Source: Candidatus Cryptobacteroides intestinavium (GTDB lineage: Bacteria > Bacteroidota > Bacteroidia > Bacteroidales > UBA932). Taken from it: a stretch of DNA of 64,000 nucleotides. The translations under genes and the position numbers were made by a program. The DNA lies in the NCBI GenBank assembly GCA_017694845.1, contig JADIMI010000011.1, forward strand, positions 39,308 to 103,307. Direction: 5' to 3'. The notes under the pieces were generated by a model that saw only the letters and a list, made by a program, of their open reading frames with translations, was not told the DNA's origin and made no database searches. Shown here piece by piece: positions 7,943-17,199 of this stretch (position 1 is the stretch's first letter; every line of letters starts with the position of its first letter).

Positions 7943-8956
7943 TCAGTCGGCCTTCAGTATCCTTCTTGCCCTGAGGAGCCTGTCTGCGCCATCGTAATAG
8001 TCCGGCCGGCCCGGTATCAGGGAGTTTATCCTGACAAGGTGTGAGGAATGGATCATTCTCCCGTCACCTATATATATACCGACGTGGGAGATCCTGTCCT
8101 TGGAGCCATCCTGGCCGCGGGTCCCGAAAAAGAGCAGGTCTCCCGGGAGGAGCGCCTCTGTCAGGCCGGCTGCGTCATCGCTGTCTCCCGGAGCGTCAGG
8201 TGCCAGGTAGAGCCACGGGCTCTCGGGAATCTCCACTTCGGATCCGGACAGGGCCTGCTGCGAGGCATTGCGGGGCAGGAGTATCCCGTTCATCCGATAT
8301 ACGTGGCGTACCAGTCCGCTGCAGTCGACCCCGTCCGGGGATGTCCCTCCCCATAGGTAAGGCACCCCGACAAATTTCATAGCTTCCGCGATAATGTTCT
8401 CGGAGGAAGGGTCGCGTCCGGCTTCCCATCTGCCGTAGTCCGTGACATCCTTCCGGGGAACATAGCCTGTCCTGCCATCCGGTATGATTATCTCGGCGAA
8501 TCCGCGTCTTGTCACAGGGCGGAGGTGTCGCCGTGTCTTTATGGACTGCCGCATGATATCCCCCTCGACAAGATCGCATATTTTCATCGATCCGGCTGAC
8601 GGGGAGGAATATACGGTGCTTTTCCAGGCTGTGCATATATATTTGGGGGCTGCCCGGTATTCTTCCAGCTCCGATGCATCCAGTTCGACAAGTCCCAGGT
8701 CCGTGCACCAGGCTGTATAAGGCTCTTCCGTGATGACCTGCCTCCAGTATCCATCTTCTCCAATAATTCTGACGACATCTCCCATAAGGGCCTGTGTCCC
8801 GAGCTCTGCGGTGTAGTCCGGACCTTCCCTCAGGAAGTTGACGGAAAGGTTGACTATCGCGTACCGGTGCCTGCCGTCATCTGTCTGACGTGCGTATATG
8901 GAGGGGATTGCGGCTGTCAGTAAGAGGGCCGCGACCATAATGTTCTGCAGTTTCAT
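7943..8956 (-). CDS. NlpC/P60 cysteine peptidase with SH3-type domains
   Basis: This is an exported cell-wall hydrolase of 337 residues from MKLQNIMV; an ATG two codons upstream is also possible. A signal peptide ends near I-Y-A-R. Residues about 40-190 hold two SH3-like modules (N-F-L-R-E-G-P-D-Y and Y-S-S-P-S-A-G). The C-terminal NlpC/P60 domain carries the catalytic Cys in V-D-C-S-G-L, a His in I-S-H-V-G-I-Y-I-G and a third polar residue in M-I-H-S-S. Such enzymes cut gamma-D-Glu-diaminopimelate bonds in peptidoglycan stem peptides and often recycle muropeptides. It is divergently transcribed from the radical SAM gene; their -7 boxes lie within 30 bases of each other. Confidence 0.9.
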   Translation of the reverse strand: MKLQNIMVAALLLTAAIPSIYARQTDDGRHRYAIVNLSVNFLREGPDYTAELGTQALMGDVVRIIGEDGYWRQVITEEPYTAWCTDLGLVELDASELEEYRAAPKYICTAWKSTVYSSPSAGSMKICDLVEGDIMRQSIKTRRHLRPVTRRGFAEIIIPDGRTGYVPRKDVTDYGRWEAGRDPSSENIIAEAMKFVGVPYLWGGTSPDGVDCSGLVRHVYRMNGILLPRNASQQALSGSEVEIPESPWLYLAPDAPGDSDDAAGLTEALLPGDLLFFGTRGQDGSKDRISHVGIYIGDGRMIHSSHLVRINSLIPGRPDYYDGADRLLRARRILKAD

Positions 8957-8986
8957 ATACATAAAGCAGCTTCTGTTACCGGGAGA

Positions 8987-8994
8987 CAAAAATA
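8987..8994 (-). promoter_or_regulatory. -7 box of the NlpC/P60 gene
   Basis: The minus strand reads TATTTTTG, matching TAnnTTTG, about 30 bases before the start codon. Confidence 0.5.
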
Positions 8995-9007
8995 TTCAAA
9001 TATTCCG

Positions 9008-9015
9008 TAATTTTG
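9008..9015 (+). promoter_or_regulatory. -7 box of the radical SAM gene
   Basis: TAATTTTG matches TAnnTTTG and lies about 29 bases before the ATG at 9044. It is back-to-back with the NlpC/P60 promoter. Confidence 0.5.
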
Positions 9016-9043
9016 CACAGCAGTCACAGAAATTACCGGGTCT

Positions 9044-10030
9044 ATGCAGAGATACAGCAGCTTTACAGGATATTACAGGGGGAAATACGGGGAGCGTCTC
9101 CAGAAAGTGGTGATAGATGCAGGGTTCACCTGTCCCAACAGGGATGGGACTGTCGGGCGCGGAGGCTGTACCTACTGTGACAACGCCGCCTTCCACCCGT
9201 CCTACAGCACAGCCGGAAAGCCTCTGCATCTCCAGATTGATGAAGGGATAGAGTTTCACCGTGTCAGATATCGCAATACAAGGTCGTATCTTGCTTATTT
9301 CCAGTCATATTCCAATACGTACGCACCGCTGGACAGGCTGAAGCGGGTCTATGAGGAGGCTCTTTCCCACCCGTCCATAGTGGGGATCGTCATAGGGACG
9401 AGGCCGGACTGCGTGGACGGAGAGAAGCTGGATTATCTGGCGGCTCTGAAGGGCGGGATGGTGCTGGATGGCTGGGAGCGCTATGTGGGAGGCTGCAGAT
9501 GGACAGCCCCTCTGGTGACGGTTGAATACGGCATAGAATCATGCTATGACACGACACTGGAAAGGATAAACAGGGGGCACGGTTTTGCAGTGGCGCGAAA
9601 GGCCGTGGAGGAGACGGCGTCCAGGGGACTTGATACCGGGGCGCATTTCATTCTCGGCCTTCCGAGTGAGACAAGGGAGATGATGCTTGATGAATGCGCG
9701 GCTATCAACAGCCTGCCGCTGCTTTCTGCAAAATTCCATCAGCTGCAGATAGTCAGGGGTACGGCGATGGAACGTGAGTTCGCGGCCCGGCCCGGGGATT
9801 TCGTCTCGTTCGCTCTGGATGAGTATGTCGATTTCTTTGTGGATATGCTTGAAAGGCTGAGACCGGACCTTTATATAGAAAGGTTTGCCGGGGAGGTCCC
9901 TCCGCGCTTTGTAGACAGCACGCCCTGGGGGCTTGTCCGCAATGTGGAGCTGCTCCGCATGCTGGAGAGGCGTCTTGAGGAAAGGGACACTTTCCAGGGA
10001 GCTCTCATTGATCCTGTCACAAAACATTAA
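9044..10030 (+). CDS. TIGR01212-family radical SAM protein (YhcC-like)
   Basis: A 328-residue cytoplasmic protein. The cluster-binding motif is C-P-N-R-D-G-T-V-G-R-G-G-C-T-Y-C, where the long first spacing and the final CxxC are characteristic of the TIGR01212 group. G-T-R-P-D-C-V, E-Y-G-I-E-S and F-I-L-G-L-P are the usual barrel signatures. Family members bind a 4Fe-4S cluster and S-adenosylmethionine, but their substrate is unknown as far as I recall. Length fits the family. It stands alone between the NlpC gene (divergent) and the SusC operon, with its own -7 box. Confidence 0.9.
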   Translation: MQRYSSFTGYYRGKYGERLQKVVIDAGFTCPNRDGTVGRGGCTYCDNAAFHPSYSTAGKPLHLQIDEGIEFHRVRYRNTRSYLAYFQSYSNTYAPLDRLKRVYEEALSHPSIVGIVIGTRPDCVDGEKLDYLAALKGGMVLDGWERYVGGCRWTAPLVTVEYGIESCYDTTLERINRGHGFAVARKAVEETASRGLDTGAHFILGLPSETREMMLDECAAINSLPLLSAKFHQLQIVRGTAMEREFAARPGDFVSFALDEYVDFFVDMLERLRPDLYIERFAGEVPPRFVDSTPWGLVRNVELLRMLERRLEERDTFQGALIDPVTKH

Positions 10031-10074
10031 CGTGTCTTATGACGGTTGATGCCGATTTTTTGAAAAAAAGTTTG

Positions 10075-10082
10075 TATTTTTG
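10075..10082 (+). promoter_or_regulatory. candidate -7 box of the first SusCD operon
   Basis: TATTTTTG matches TAnnTTTG, 75 bases before the SusC start. A TTTG lies upstream but only 12 bases away, so the -33 element is unclear. Confidence 0.4.
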
Positions 10083-10157
10083 GAAAATATTAATGGTCCG
10101 CTTATAGAACTGCCGATTTTACCGCTTTTATCTCAATATTATTAACATTACTAAATC

Positions 10158-13100
10158 ATGAGACTGAAGATTTTCATTATGTGCTTTATCCTGTCTCTGG
10201 TCTCTCTGTGCGCTTTCGCGCAGGACAGCGGCAGGACCATTACCGGAACCGTGCAGGATGCCAAGGGCAATCCTCTGGTCGGTGCAGTCGTTATGCAGCC
10301 TGGTTCCAGCAACGGAGCCGTGACAGATGCTGACGGTGCTTTCTCCATCGAAGTTTCAGGGGGGGGTACAGTCACACTGGAAGTCTCTATTCTCGGCTAT
10401 GTAACAAAGTCTTTCTCCCTGCCTGAAAAGCAGGATGTATTGAAGGCATTTCTTTCTGAGGATGCCCTCCTTATGGATGAAGCCGTAGTCGTCGGATACG
10501 GTACTCAGAAAAAAGTCAATCTCACGGGAGCCATTTCTACAGTCGAGGCTTCCGAACTTGCCAACAGGGCGACATCCACCCTCGGGCATATGCTTCAGGG
10601 AAGCGTACCCGGCCTCAATGTCACGATGTCATCCGGACGCCCGGGCAACTCTCCGTCAGTGAATATCCGAGGCATGAACTCCATCAACGGGGGTAGCCCC
10701 CTTATTCTCATTGATGGTGTGGAAGGCTCTCTCGACAGGGTGAACCCGAACGATGTGGAGTCCATTTCCGTCATCAAGGATGCCTCTTCTTCAGCGGTCT
10801 ACGGTGCGCGTGCCTCCTTCGGTGTCATCCTTGTCACCACCAAGACAGGAAACAATACGGATGGCAAGGCGAAGCTCAGCTACAGCGGAAAGTTCGGTTT
10901 CACGGCGCCGACCACCTCCACCGATTACGAGACGAGGGGTTATTATTCCGTATATGTCAACGACCTGTTCATGTACAATTTCAACGGGTCGAAATATTCC
11001 CATTATACGGATGCCGATATGGAACAGCTCTGGGCCAGACGCAACGACAAGGTCGAGGACCCTTCCAGACCTTGGGTGATCATCGACCAGAGGAACGGCA
11101 GGGACGAATATGTCTATTATGCCAACACCGACTGGTACCACTATCTTTTCCAGGACATAAAGCCTACCCAGACCCACAATATCTCTTTCAGCGGCGGTAA
11201 TGACAGAGTGAAATACTATGTGTCCGGGAGCTATTATGATGAGGAAGGCCAGTTCCGGGAAAATACGGACAAGTTCACAAGGATAGATTTCCGTTCCAAG
11301 ATATCTTTCGATGTGACAGACTGGCTCAACGTCAGCAACAACACCAGCTATTTTAAGTCGTGGTACAGCTATCCGGGTTCTTCTGGAGTTGATACGGCGT
11401 TCAGCCTTATGACGGTGCATGCCCTTGCAAGCTACCCTACCCGCAACCCTGACGGCTCGAGCCTGTACATTACTTCCGGGTCCTCTTCCGGAAATGTAAT
11501 GGACGGTATGCTCACCGCCCTGGACAAGGGACTTCACAAGAACAATGATGACCGTGACCAGATATCGACCACTACCGAGGTGACTGTCACTCCTTTCAAA
11601 GGGCTTGAGATAAAGGGCAATTTCACGTACACATTCTATGACTACAGGGCGTACAACAGGTTCGTGAATACTACGTATTCGACTTATCCTGGTGTCATAG
11701 AGGAACTTACAACCGGATCCCGCTTCACTGACAAGCTGCAGGAGATATCCAATACCCATACCTTTATGCAGACCAATGTCTATGCTACCTATTCTAAGAC
11801 ATTTGCGGAGAAGCACAATCTCAAGGTCATGGCGGGATTCAACTGGGAGACCAAGCGGCTGAAAGATATCAGGTCGGAAGGATACTATCTCCTTTCGGAG
11901 ACTCTGAACGACCTGAATCTTGTAGGTGTCGATGCTGAAGGCAACAAGAGGATGGAAGTGTCCGGAGGCCAGAACGAATATGCCATTGCAGGCGTATTCG
12001 CACGAGTGAACTATGACTATATGGGCAAGTATCTGTTCGAGGCCAGCGGCCGTTATGACGGCACATCGAGATTTGCCAGAGCAAGCCGCTGGGGATTCTT
12101 CCCTTCCGCATCCGTGGGCTGGAAAATCTCAGAGGAGAACTTCTTCTCTCCTGTCAAGGACTGGTTCAACTATCTGAAGCTCCGTTATTCGTTCGGACGT
12201 CTCGGCAACCAGCAGGTCGGCTATTACGACTATATCCGCGAGGTCAACATCTCTGACCAGACATACCTTTTCGGAGGGTCAAGTCTGCCTATCGTGGCCA
12301 ATATCAGCGCCCCTGTGGCAGGTGACCTGACCTGGGAGGTGGCGCAGCACCAGAATGTAGGTGTCGATATGGCATTCTTCAACAACAGGCTGGCATTCAC
12401 CGCCGAGGCCTATATCAGGGATACCAAGGATATGCTTACGGATGGAATCGCTCTTCCTTCAGTCTACGGGGCATCTTCTCCTAAGATGAACACCGCGGAC
12501 CTCAGGACTTCAGGATATGAACTTTCTCTCTCGTGGAAGGATATGTTCATGCTGGCAGGAAGGCCGTTCCAGTATAATGTGGGCTTCAATTTCTCGGATT
12601 ACACCACAGTTATCACCAAATATGACAATCCGGAGTATTCATTCGCGATGGATTACTATGAGGGGATGAGGGTCGGTGAGATATGGGGATACAGGACCGG
12701 GGGCCTGTTCGCATCGGATGCCGAGGCGGCTGCGTATGATGTAGACCAGTCCAGTGTAAACGGAGGACAGAAGGACGGACCTCTCGGAGGTGACCTGAAA
12801 TTCCTGGATCTTGATGGAAACAAGATCATCTCCATTGGATCGAATTCGGTCGATGATCCCGGAGACAGGGAGATCATAGGAAACAGCGAACCGAGATTCA
12901 ACTACGGTATCAACCTCGGGTTCTCGTGGTGCAATTTCGATGTCAGCATCTTCATCCAGGGAATCGGAAGGATGGACTGGTATCCGCCTTCAAACTGTAT
13001 GGCTTTCTGGGGTCCTTACGCAAGGCCGTATGCCTCCCTGATACCGAAGGATTTCCATACAATGTACTGGACCGAGGACAATCCGGACGCATACTATCCG

Positions 13101-13403
13101 AGACCGAGAGGATATATCGCCCTCGGCGACAACAGGGCGCTCACGGTCGCGAATGACAGATATCTCCAGAATATCGGCTACTGCCGTCTGAAGAATGTGA
13201 CGATCGGCTATTCGCTTCCTCAGAAATGGATGAAGAAGATCAAGGCTGATGGTATCAGGATATATTTCACGGGAGAGAATCTTGCCTATCTTTCCGGGCT
13301 CAAGTCTGACTATATAGATCCGGAGCTTGCAATGACAGGAGGAGAGCTTCGCGTATATCCTTGGCAGAAGACATTCATTTTCGGTATAGACATCAATTTC
13401 TAA
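10158..13403 (+). CDS. SusC/RagA-type TonB-dependent transporter (locus 1)
   Basis: A 1081-residue outer-membrane transporter. A signal peptide ends C-A-F-A-Q and is followed by a carboxypeptidase-regulatory-like beta-sandwich (T-I-T-G-T-V-Q-D-A-K-G-N-P-L). The plug begins after V-V-V-G-Y-G-T-Q-K-K-V-N-L-T-G-A and includes S-A-V-Y-G-A-R-A. The 22-strand barrel fills the rest and ends F-I-F-G-I-D-I-N-F. It has no N-terminal STN domain, so it does not signal to an ECF sigma/FecR pair in the usual way. It pairs with the SusD 29 bases downstream. The operon continues with two EEP hydrolases and a discoidin-type lipoprotein, which points to a substrate other than a plain polysaccharide. Confidence 0.95.
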   Translation: MRLKIFIMCFILSLVSLCAFAQDSGRTITGTVQDAKGNPLVGAVVMQPGSSNGAVTDADGAFSIEVSGGGTVTLEVSILGYVTKSFSLPEKQDVLKAFLSEDALLMDEAVVVGYGTQKKVNLTGAISTVEASELANRATSTLGHMLQGSVPGLNVTMSSGRPGNSPSVNIRGMNSINGGSPLILIDGVEGSLDRVNPNDVESISVIKDASSSAVYGARASFGVILVTTKTGNNTDGKAKLSYSGKFGFTAPTTSTDYETRGYYSVYVNDLFMYNFNGSKYSHYTDADMEQLWARRNDKVEDPSRPWVIIDQRNGRDEYVYYANTDWYHYLFQDIKPTQTHNISFSGGNDRVKYYVSGSYYDEEGQFRENTDKFTRIDFRSKISFDVTDWLNVSNNTSYFKSWYSYPGSSGVDTAFSLMTVHALASYPTRNPDGSSLYITSGSSSGNVMDGMLTALDKGLHKNNDDRDQISTTTEVTVTPFKGLEIKGNFTYTFYDYRAYNRFVNTTYSTYPGVIEELTTGSRFTDKLQEISNTHTFMQTNVYATYSKTFAEKHNLKVMAGFNWETKRLKDIRSEGYYLLSETLNDLNLVGVDAEGNKRMEVSGGQNEYAIAGVFARVNYDYMGKYLFEASGRYDGTSRFARASRWGFFPSASVGWKISEENFFSPVKDWFNYLKLRYSFGRLGNQQVGYYDYIREVNISDQTYLFGGSSLPIVANISAPVAGDLTWEVAQHQNVGVDMAFFNNRLAFTAEAYIRDTKDMLTDGIALPSVYGASSPKMNTADLRTSGYELSLSWKDMFMLAGRPFQYNVGFNFSDYTTVITKYDNPEYSFAMDYYEGMRVGEIWGYRTGGLFASDAEAAAYDVDQSSVNGGQKDGPLGGDLKFLDLDGNKIISIGSNSVDDPGDREIIGNSEPRFNYGINLGFSWCNFDVSIFIQGIGRMDWYPPSNCMAFWGPYARPYASLIPKDFHTMYWTEDNPDAYYPRPRGYIALGDNRALTVANDRYLQNIGYCRLKNVTIGYSLPQKWMKKIKADGIRIYFTGENLAYLSGLKSDYIDPELAMTGGELRVYPWQKTFIFGIDINF

Positions 13404-13432
13404 CGGACGGGATAATCTCTTAAACCAGTATT

Positions 13433-15208
13433 ATGATGAAAAAATCATTGATATATTATATGCTTTCGGTGATTTGTCTGGCTTCTTGCAGCCTCGACAA
13501 ATTCCCGCTGGACTCGATATCGCCGGAGTCGTTCTTCTCGAATGAAGAGGAGCTCCAGGCGTTCAGCAACGGGTTCTACACTATGCTGCCGGCATCGTCT
13601 CTGTATACGGACAATGCAGACACCTACACCCAGAACCAGCTTCCTGACGAGATCTCCGGACTGAGGGTGATTCCTGATGAGGGAGGCGGATGGACCTGGA
13701 CAGACCTGAGGAAGGTGAATACCCTGATCGAGTATTCGGTTAACTGCGAGGATGAGGATGTAAGGATCAAGTATAACGCGCTTGCGAGATTCTTCAGGGC
13801 ATATTTCTACTATGACAAAGTAAGAAGGTTCGGTGATGTGCCTTGGTATGACAAGCAGCTCGATTCCGATTCTCCCGAGCTCAAGAAGCCGCGTGACAGC
13901 AGGGAATACGTGATGCAGAAGATGATAGAGGACATCGACTATGCGATCGAAAACCTCGGTATCGGAAAGGAGCTTTACCGGATCACAAGATGGTCGGCCC
14001 TTGCCCTCAAGTCAAGATTCTGCCTTTTCGAGGGAACTTTCAGAAAATACCACGATATCAATCTTGAGGGACACGACTGGAAGTGGTATCTCGAGCAGGC
14101 CGCAGCCGCTTCCGAGACTCTGATGAACGAGAGCGGATACAGCCTCTATACGGCGGATGGCCCCGACAAGAGCTATCTCAACCTGTTCGCTGCAGAGAAT
14201 GCCATTGATACCGAAGTCATCCTCGCCAGGGACTACAACCAGGCTCTCGGCGTGTTCCACAACAGCAACTATTTCGCCATAGGGCAGACGAACGGCCAGC
14301 CTGGTATGACCAGAAAGCTCGTGGCTTCATATCTGATGAGCGATGGAAGCAGGTTCACAGACAAGGAAGGATGGCAGGAGATGCAGTTCTACGATGAGTG
14401 CCAGGACAGGGACCCTCGTCTTGCGCAGTCCATCCGTACCCCTGGTTATATGAGGATAGGCGGTTCGACTCCTGTGCTGCCTGATTTTTCCGGCAGTGTG
14501 ACAGGTTACCAGCAGATCAAATATGTGACCACGACTGACTGCGATTCGTACAATATATCCTACAACGACCTGATCATTTTCAGGATGGGAGAAGTGTATC
14601 TCAACTTTGCAGAGGCGAAGGCCGAGCTCGGCACTCTGACCCAGGATGATCTTGACCGGTCTGTAAACCTGCTCAGGGACCGTGTCGGGATGCCTCATCT
14701 TGATCTTGCCGAGGCCAACGCTGATCCGGATCCATATCTGATGAGCGAGGAGACCGGCTATCCGGGAGTCAGCGCCAAGAATTCCAGCAACGTGGGTGTC
14801 ATCCTCGAGATCCGCCGTGAAAGGACTATAGAGCTTGCCCAGGAAGGCTTCAGGTACTATGACATCATCAGGTGGAAGGAAGGACAGGCGTTCAACAAGC
14901 AGTTCTACGGAATGTATTTCCCTGGACCGGGTGAATATGATCTGGATGGGGATGGAAACGCTGACATTTATCTGTGGTCAGGTACGAAGGGTGACTCTGA
15001 TGCAGCCGTGCAGCTCGAGATAGGCGGAGCCATCGATCTTTCCGAAGGGACAAGCGGATATGTCACCCCTCATCCTGAGAAAGAGGAGAAATGGGTCGAG
15101 GAAAGGGACTATTATTATCCGATCCCTATCAATGACCGGTCGCTTACCGGCGGTGCTCTTACCCAGAACCCGGGATGGAATGACGGCCTTGATTTTGAAG
15201 AGGATTAG
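13433..15208 (+). CDS. SusD/RagB-type substrate-binding lipoprotein (locus 1)
   Basis: A 591-residue surface lipoprotein; the start is one of two adjacent ATGs. The lipoprotein signal ends V-I-C-L-A-S-C. The family N-terminus D-K-F-P-L-D-S-I-S-P-E-S-F-F is clear, followed by TPR-like helices (Y-F-Y-Y-D-K-V-R-R-F-G-D-V-P-W) and the C-terminal R-R-E-R-T-I-E-L-A-Q-E-G-F-R-Y-Y-D-I motif. It forms the lid of the SusC barrel. It sits 29 bases after SusC and 34 before the first EEP gene, consistent with one transcript. The ligand cannot be predicted. Confidence 0.95.
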   Translation: MMKKSLIYYMLSVICLASCSLDKFPLDSISPESFFSNEEELQAFSNGFYTMLPASSLYTDNADTYTQNQLPDEISGLRVIPDEGGGWTWTDLRKVNTLIEYSVNCEDEDVRIKYNALARFFRAYFYYDKVRRFGDVPWYDKQLDSDSPELKKPRDSREYVMQKMIEDIDYAIENLGIGKELYRITRWSALALKSRFCLFEGTFRKYHDINLEGHDWKWYLEQAAAASETLMNESGYSLYTADGPDKSYLNLFAAENAIDTEVILARDYNQALGVFHNSNYFAIGQTNGQPGMTRKLVASYLMSDGSRFTDKEGWQEMQFYDECQDRDPRLAQSIRTPGYMRIGGSTPVLPDFSGSVTGYQQIKYVTTTDCDSYNISYNDLIIFRMGEVYLNFAEAKAELGTLTQDDLDRSVNLLRDRVGMPHLDLAEANADPDPYLMSEETGYPGVSAKNSSNVGVILEIRRERTIELAQEGFRYYDIIRWKEGQAFNKQFYGMYFPGPGEYDLDGDGNADIYLWSGTKGDSDAAVQLEIGGAIDLSEGTSGYVTPHPEKEEKWVEERDYYYPIPINDRSLTGGALTQNPGWNDGLDFEED

Positions 15209-15242
15209 TTGTTGTCTGAGTTTTTAATTTGATTGTGATAAA

Positions 15243-16109
15243 ATGAAAAAGGTTTTGTATCTACTGACTCTGCCTGTCTTTGCGCTGGCTCTGTCCTGTT
15301 CCTGTGACCGCAGTGCTGCTGCAGATGACGAACGGCTGCCTTCGATAACCGGCGAGGACAATGACAAGGAGGTCATATATGAAAAGGATGAGTCCTCCTA
15401 CAGGATTGTTTCATACAATGTCGGGGCGTTCAGCAAATATATGACGAACAGCACTTCCACTGTGGCTGCAATGATGAAGGAGATAGAGGCGGATGCCATG
15501 GTCCTGAACGAACTGGACCGGAACAACGGCAGGCACGATACCGACCAGCTGGCCGACTTCGCCAAGGAAATGGACTGGGACTGCTATTATGCCAAGGCAA
15601 TGGACTACAGGAACGGTGAATATGGCAACGGAGCGGCGTGGAGCAGGGATCTCGATGTCGTCAGCAAGTCTGTGATTGCATTGCCGAAGCAGACCGGTTC
15701 CGAGGACAGGTGCTGTGTGGTGATCGAGTTCAGCGACTTTGTCCTGGCCGGGACACATCTCGATGTCGGTACAGAAGATGACAGGGTCAGGGGTGTCCAG
15801 ACCATTACCAGGGAGCTGATGGAGAAATACGGGGAAGGCGACAAGCCGGTGTTCGTGTGCGGTGATATGAATGCGGAGCCGTCCAGCGAGACGGTGAAGG
15901 AGTTCAAGAAGAACTGGACACAGCTGACCCCGGCCAAAAGCACCCATTCATCGCAGAATCCGACAAAGTGCATAGATTATGTCTTTGCTCTGAAGGATGT
16001 CGGCAGCTATGAAGTCACAGCATCCGATGTGCTCACAAGTTTCAAGTCAGGGAGTGTAAAGCAGGCATCTGACCACCTTCCTGTATATGTAGATGTAACA
16101 ATAAAATAA
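15243..16109 (+). CDS. EEP-superfamily phosphodiesterase/phosphatase lipoprotein, paralogue 1
   Basis: A 288-residue protein of the endonuclease/exonuclease/phosphatase fold. A lipoprotein signal ends A-L-A-L-S-C. The metal and catalytic motifs are in order: Y-N-V-G (Asn), V-L-N-E-L-D (metal Glu), A-G-T-H-L-D (His), C-G-D-M-N-A (Asp/Asn), C-I-D-Y-V (Asp) and S-D-H-L-P-V (Asp-His). Superfamily members cleave phosphodiester or phosphomonoester bonds in DNA, sphingomyelin or inositol phosphates; which applies here is not evident. It lies in a SusCD operon and has a close paralogue two genes downstream. Placement suggests it processes the imported substrate at the surface or in the periplasm. Confidence 0.9.
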   Translation: MKKVLYLLTLPVFALALSCSCDRSAAADDERLPSITGEDNDKEVIYEKDESSYRIVSYNVGAFSKYMTNSTSTVAAMMKEIEADAMVLNELDRNNGRHDTDQLADFAKEMDWDCYYAKAMDYRNGEYGNGAAWSRDLDVVSKSVIALPKQTGSEDRCCVVIEFSDFVLAGTHLDVGTEDDRVRGVQTITRELMEKYGEGDKPVFVCGDMNAEPSSETVKEFKKNWTQLTPAKSTHSSQNPTKCIDYVFALKDVGSYEVTASDVLTSFKSGSVKQASDHLPVYVDVTIK

Positions 16110-16116
16110 TGACGAT

Positions 16117-17199
16117 ATGAAATTCAGTTTATACAGATATGTGTTTCTCGCGGGAGTCGCGCTTATGCTTCTCTCTTGCGAAGAAAAGCAGCAGGTCACA
16201 CAGCTGACCGAGCCTGCGCGTATCGCAATGCAGGATGCCGGAGGGGAGCCGAAGTCGATAGAGCTCTATGATTCCGGAACCACTTCCACTGCGACGGCGG
16301 AATTCAGGGTTGTAGCCGAGCTCATTTCCGGCAACACTATCAATGTCACCTTCAAGGCGGATCCGACAAAGGTGGATGAATACAACGCTGAGAACGGGAC
16401 AGACTATGAAATGGCTCCGGCGGAGTGCTATGACCTTTCTGCCGCAACAGTGATGCTTCCACGCTACAACACTGTCTCATCCACGGCAAAGGTCACCGTC
16501 TCCACTGACGGTATCCCTGATGCACAGACATATCTTCTGCCGATCGTGATCGACCGGATCGAAGGAGATGATGCCGCGCGGATAGACGAGGAGAAGAATG
16601 TGGTGTACGTGCTGATCAAGAAGTATGTTCTCAAGGAGCCGGTGCTGCTGGACAGGAGCGACTGGGAGGTGATCTACTGCAATTCTGAGGCGAATGAGTC
16701 AATGTATAACGGATATCCGTACGGGCCGGTGGATCTTATGCTCGACAATGAGCCTAATACCTGGTGGAATTACGGAAGTGTATCTGCCCCGTTCTATATC
16801 GTGATCGACCTGAAAAAGCAGATGTATGTCAAGAAGATAATCTTCACGCCCAGACACGATACTGGAGAAAGCAGCCATCTGTCCAGAGGGGCTCCTAAGA
16901 ATGTAGACTTCGCGTTTGCGACTACGGTGAACGGGACAGGAGAGGCGGCAATGGAAGGTGACTATTCCGACTTCGAGGTCTTCACCAACCTTGAGCAGTT
17001 CCGCAGCCGTCTGGTTTTCAGGGAGGAGATTACTCTTGGAGGTCTGTATAACTGCAGATATATCAAGATAAGGTATAATGGAGCCTGGACCAGGGACAAT
17101 TCCGGAGCACCGGACTATCTCTCTACGAACGGTACGTATAATGTGGGGATGGTAGCCGAGTTCGAGGCGGCAGGATATACTGATTCTCCTTATGAATAG
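16117..17199 (+). CDS. DUF1735 plus discoidin-like surface-binding lipoprotein
   Basis: A 360-residue protein with a lipoprotein signal ending M-L-L-S-C. Residues about 35-165 resemble the DUF1735 (BT_3987-like N-terminal) beta-sandwich, with a typical Y-N-A-E-N-G-T-D-Y segment and T-Y-L-L-P-I-V-I. Residues about 180-350 look like an F5/8 type C (discoidin) domain: L-M-L-D-N-E-P-N-T-W-W-N followed by F-Y-I-V-I-D-L. This architecture is common in surface glycan-binding proteins of SusCD loci. It begins 7 bases after EEP 1, and its stop overlaps the EEP 2 start by 8 bases (ATGAATAG), so the three are translationally linked. It probably binds the substrate at the cell surface. Confidence 0.8.
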   Translation: MKFSLYRYVFLAGVALMLLSCEEKQQVTQLTEPARIAMQDAGGEPKSIELYDSGTTSTATAEFRVVAELISGNTINVTFKADPTKVDEYNAENGTDYEMAPAECYDLSAATVMLPRYNTVSSTAKVTVSTDGIPDAQTYLLPIVIDRIEGDDAARIDEEKNVVYVLIKKYVLKEPVLLDRSDWEVIYCNSEANESMYNGYPYGPVDLMLDNEPNTWWNYGSVSAPFYIVIDLKKQMYVKKIIFTPRHDTGESSHLSRGAPKNVDFAFATTVNGTGEAAMEGDYSDFEVFTNLEQFRSRLVFREEITLGGLYNCRYIKIRYNGAWTRDNSGAPDYLSTNGTYNVGMVAEFEAAGYTDSPYE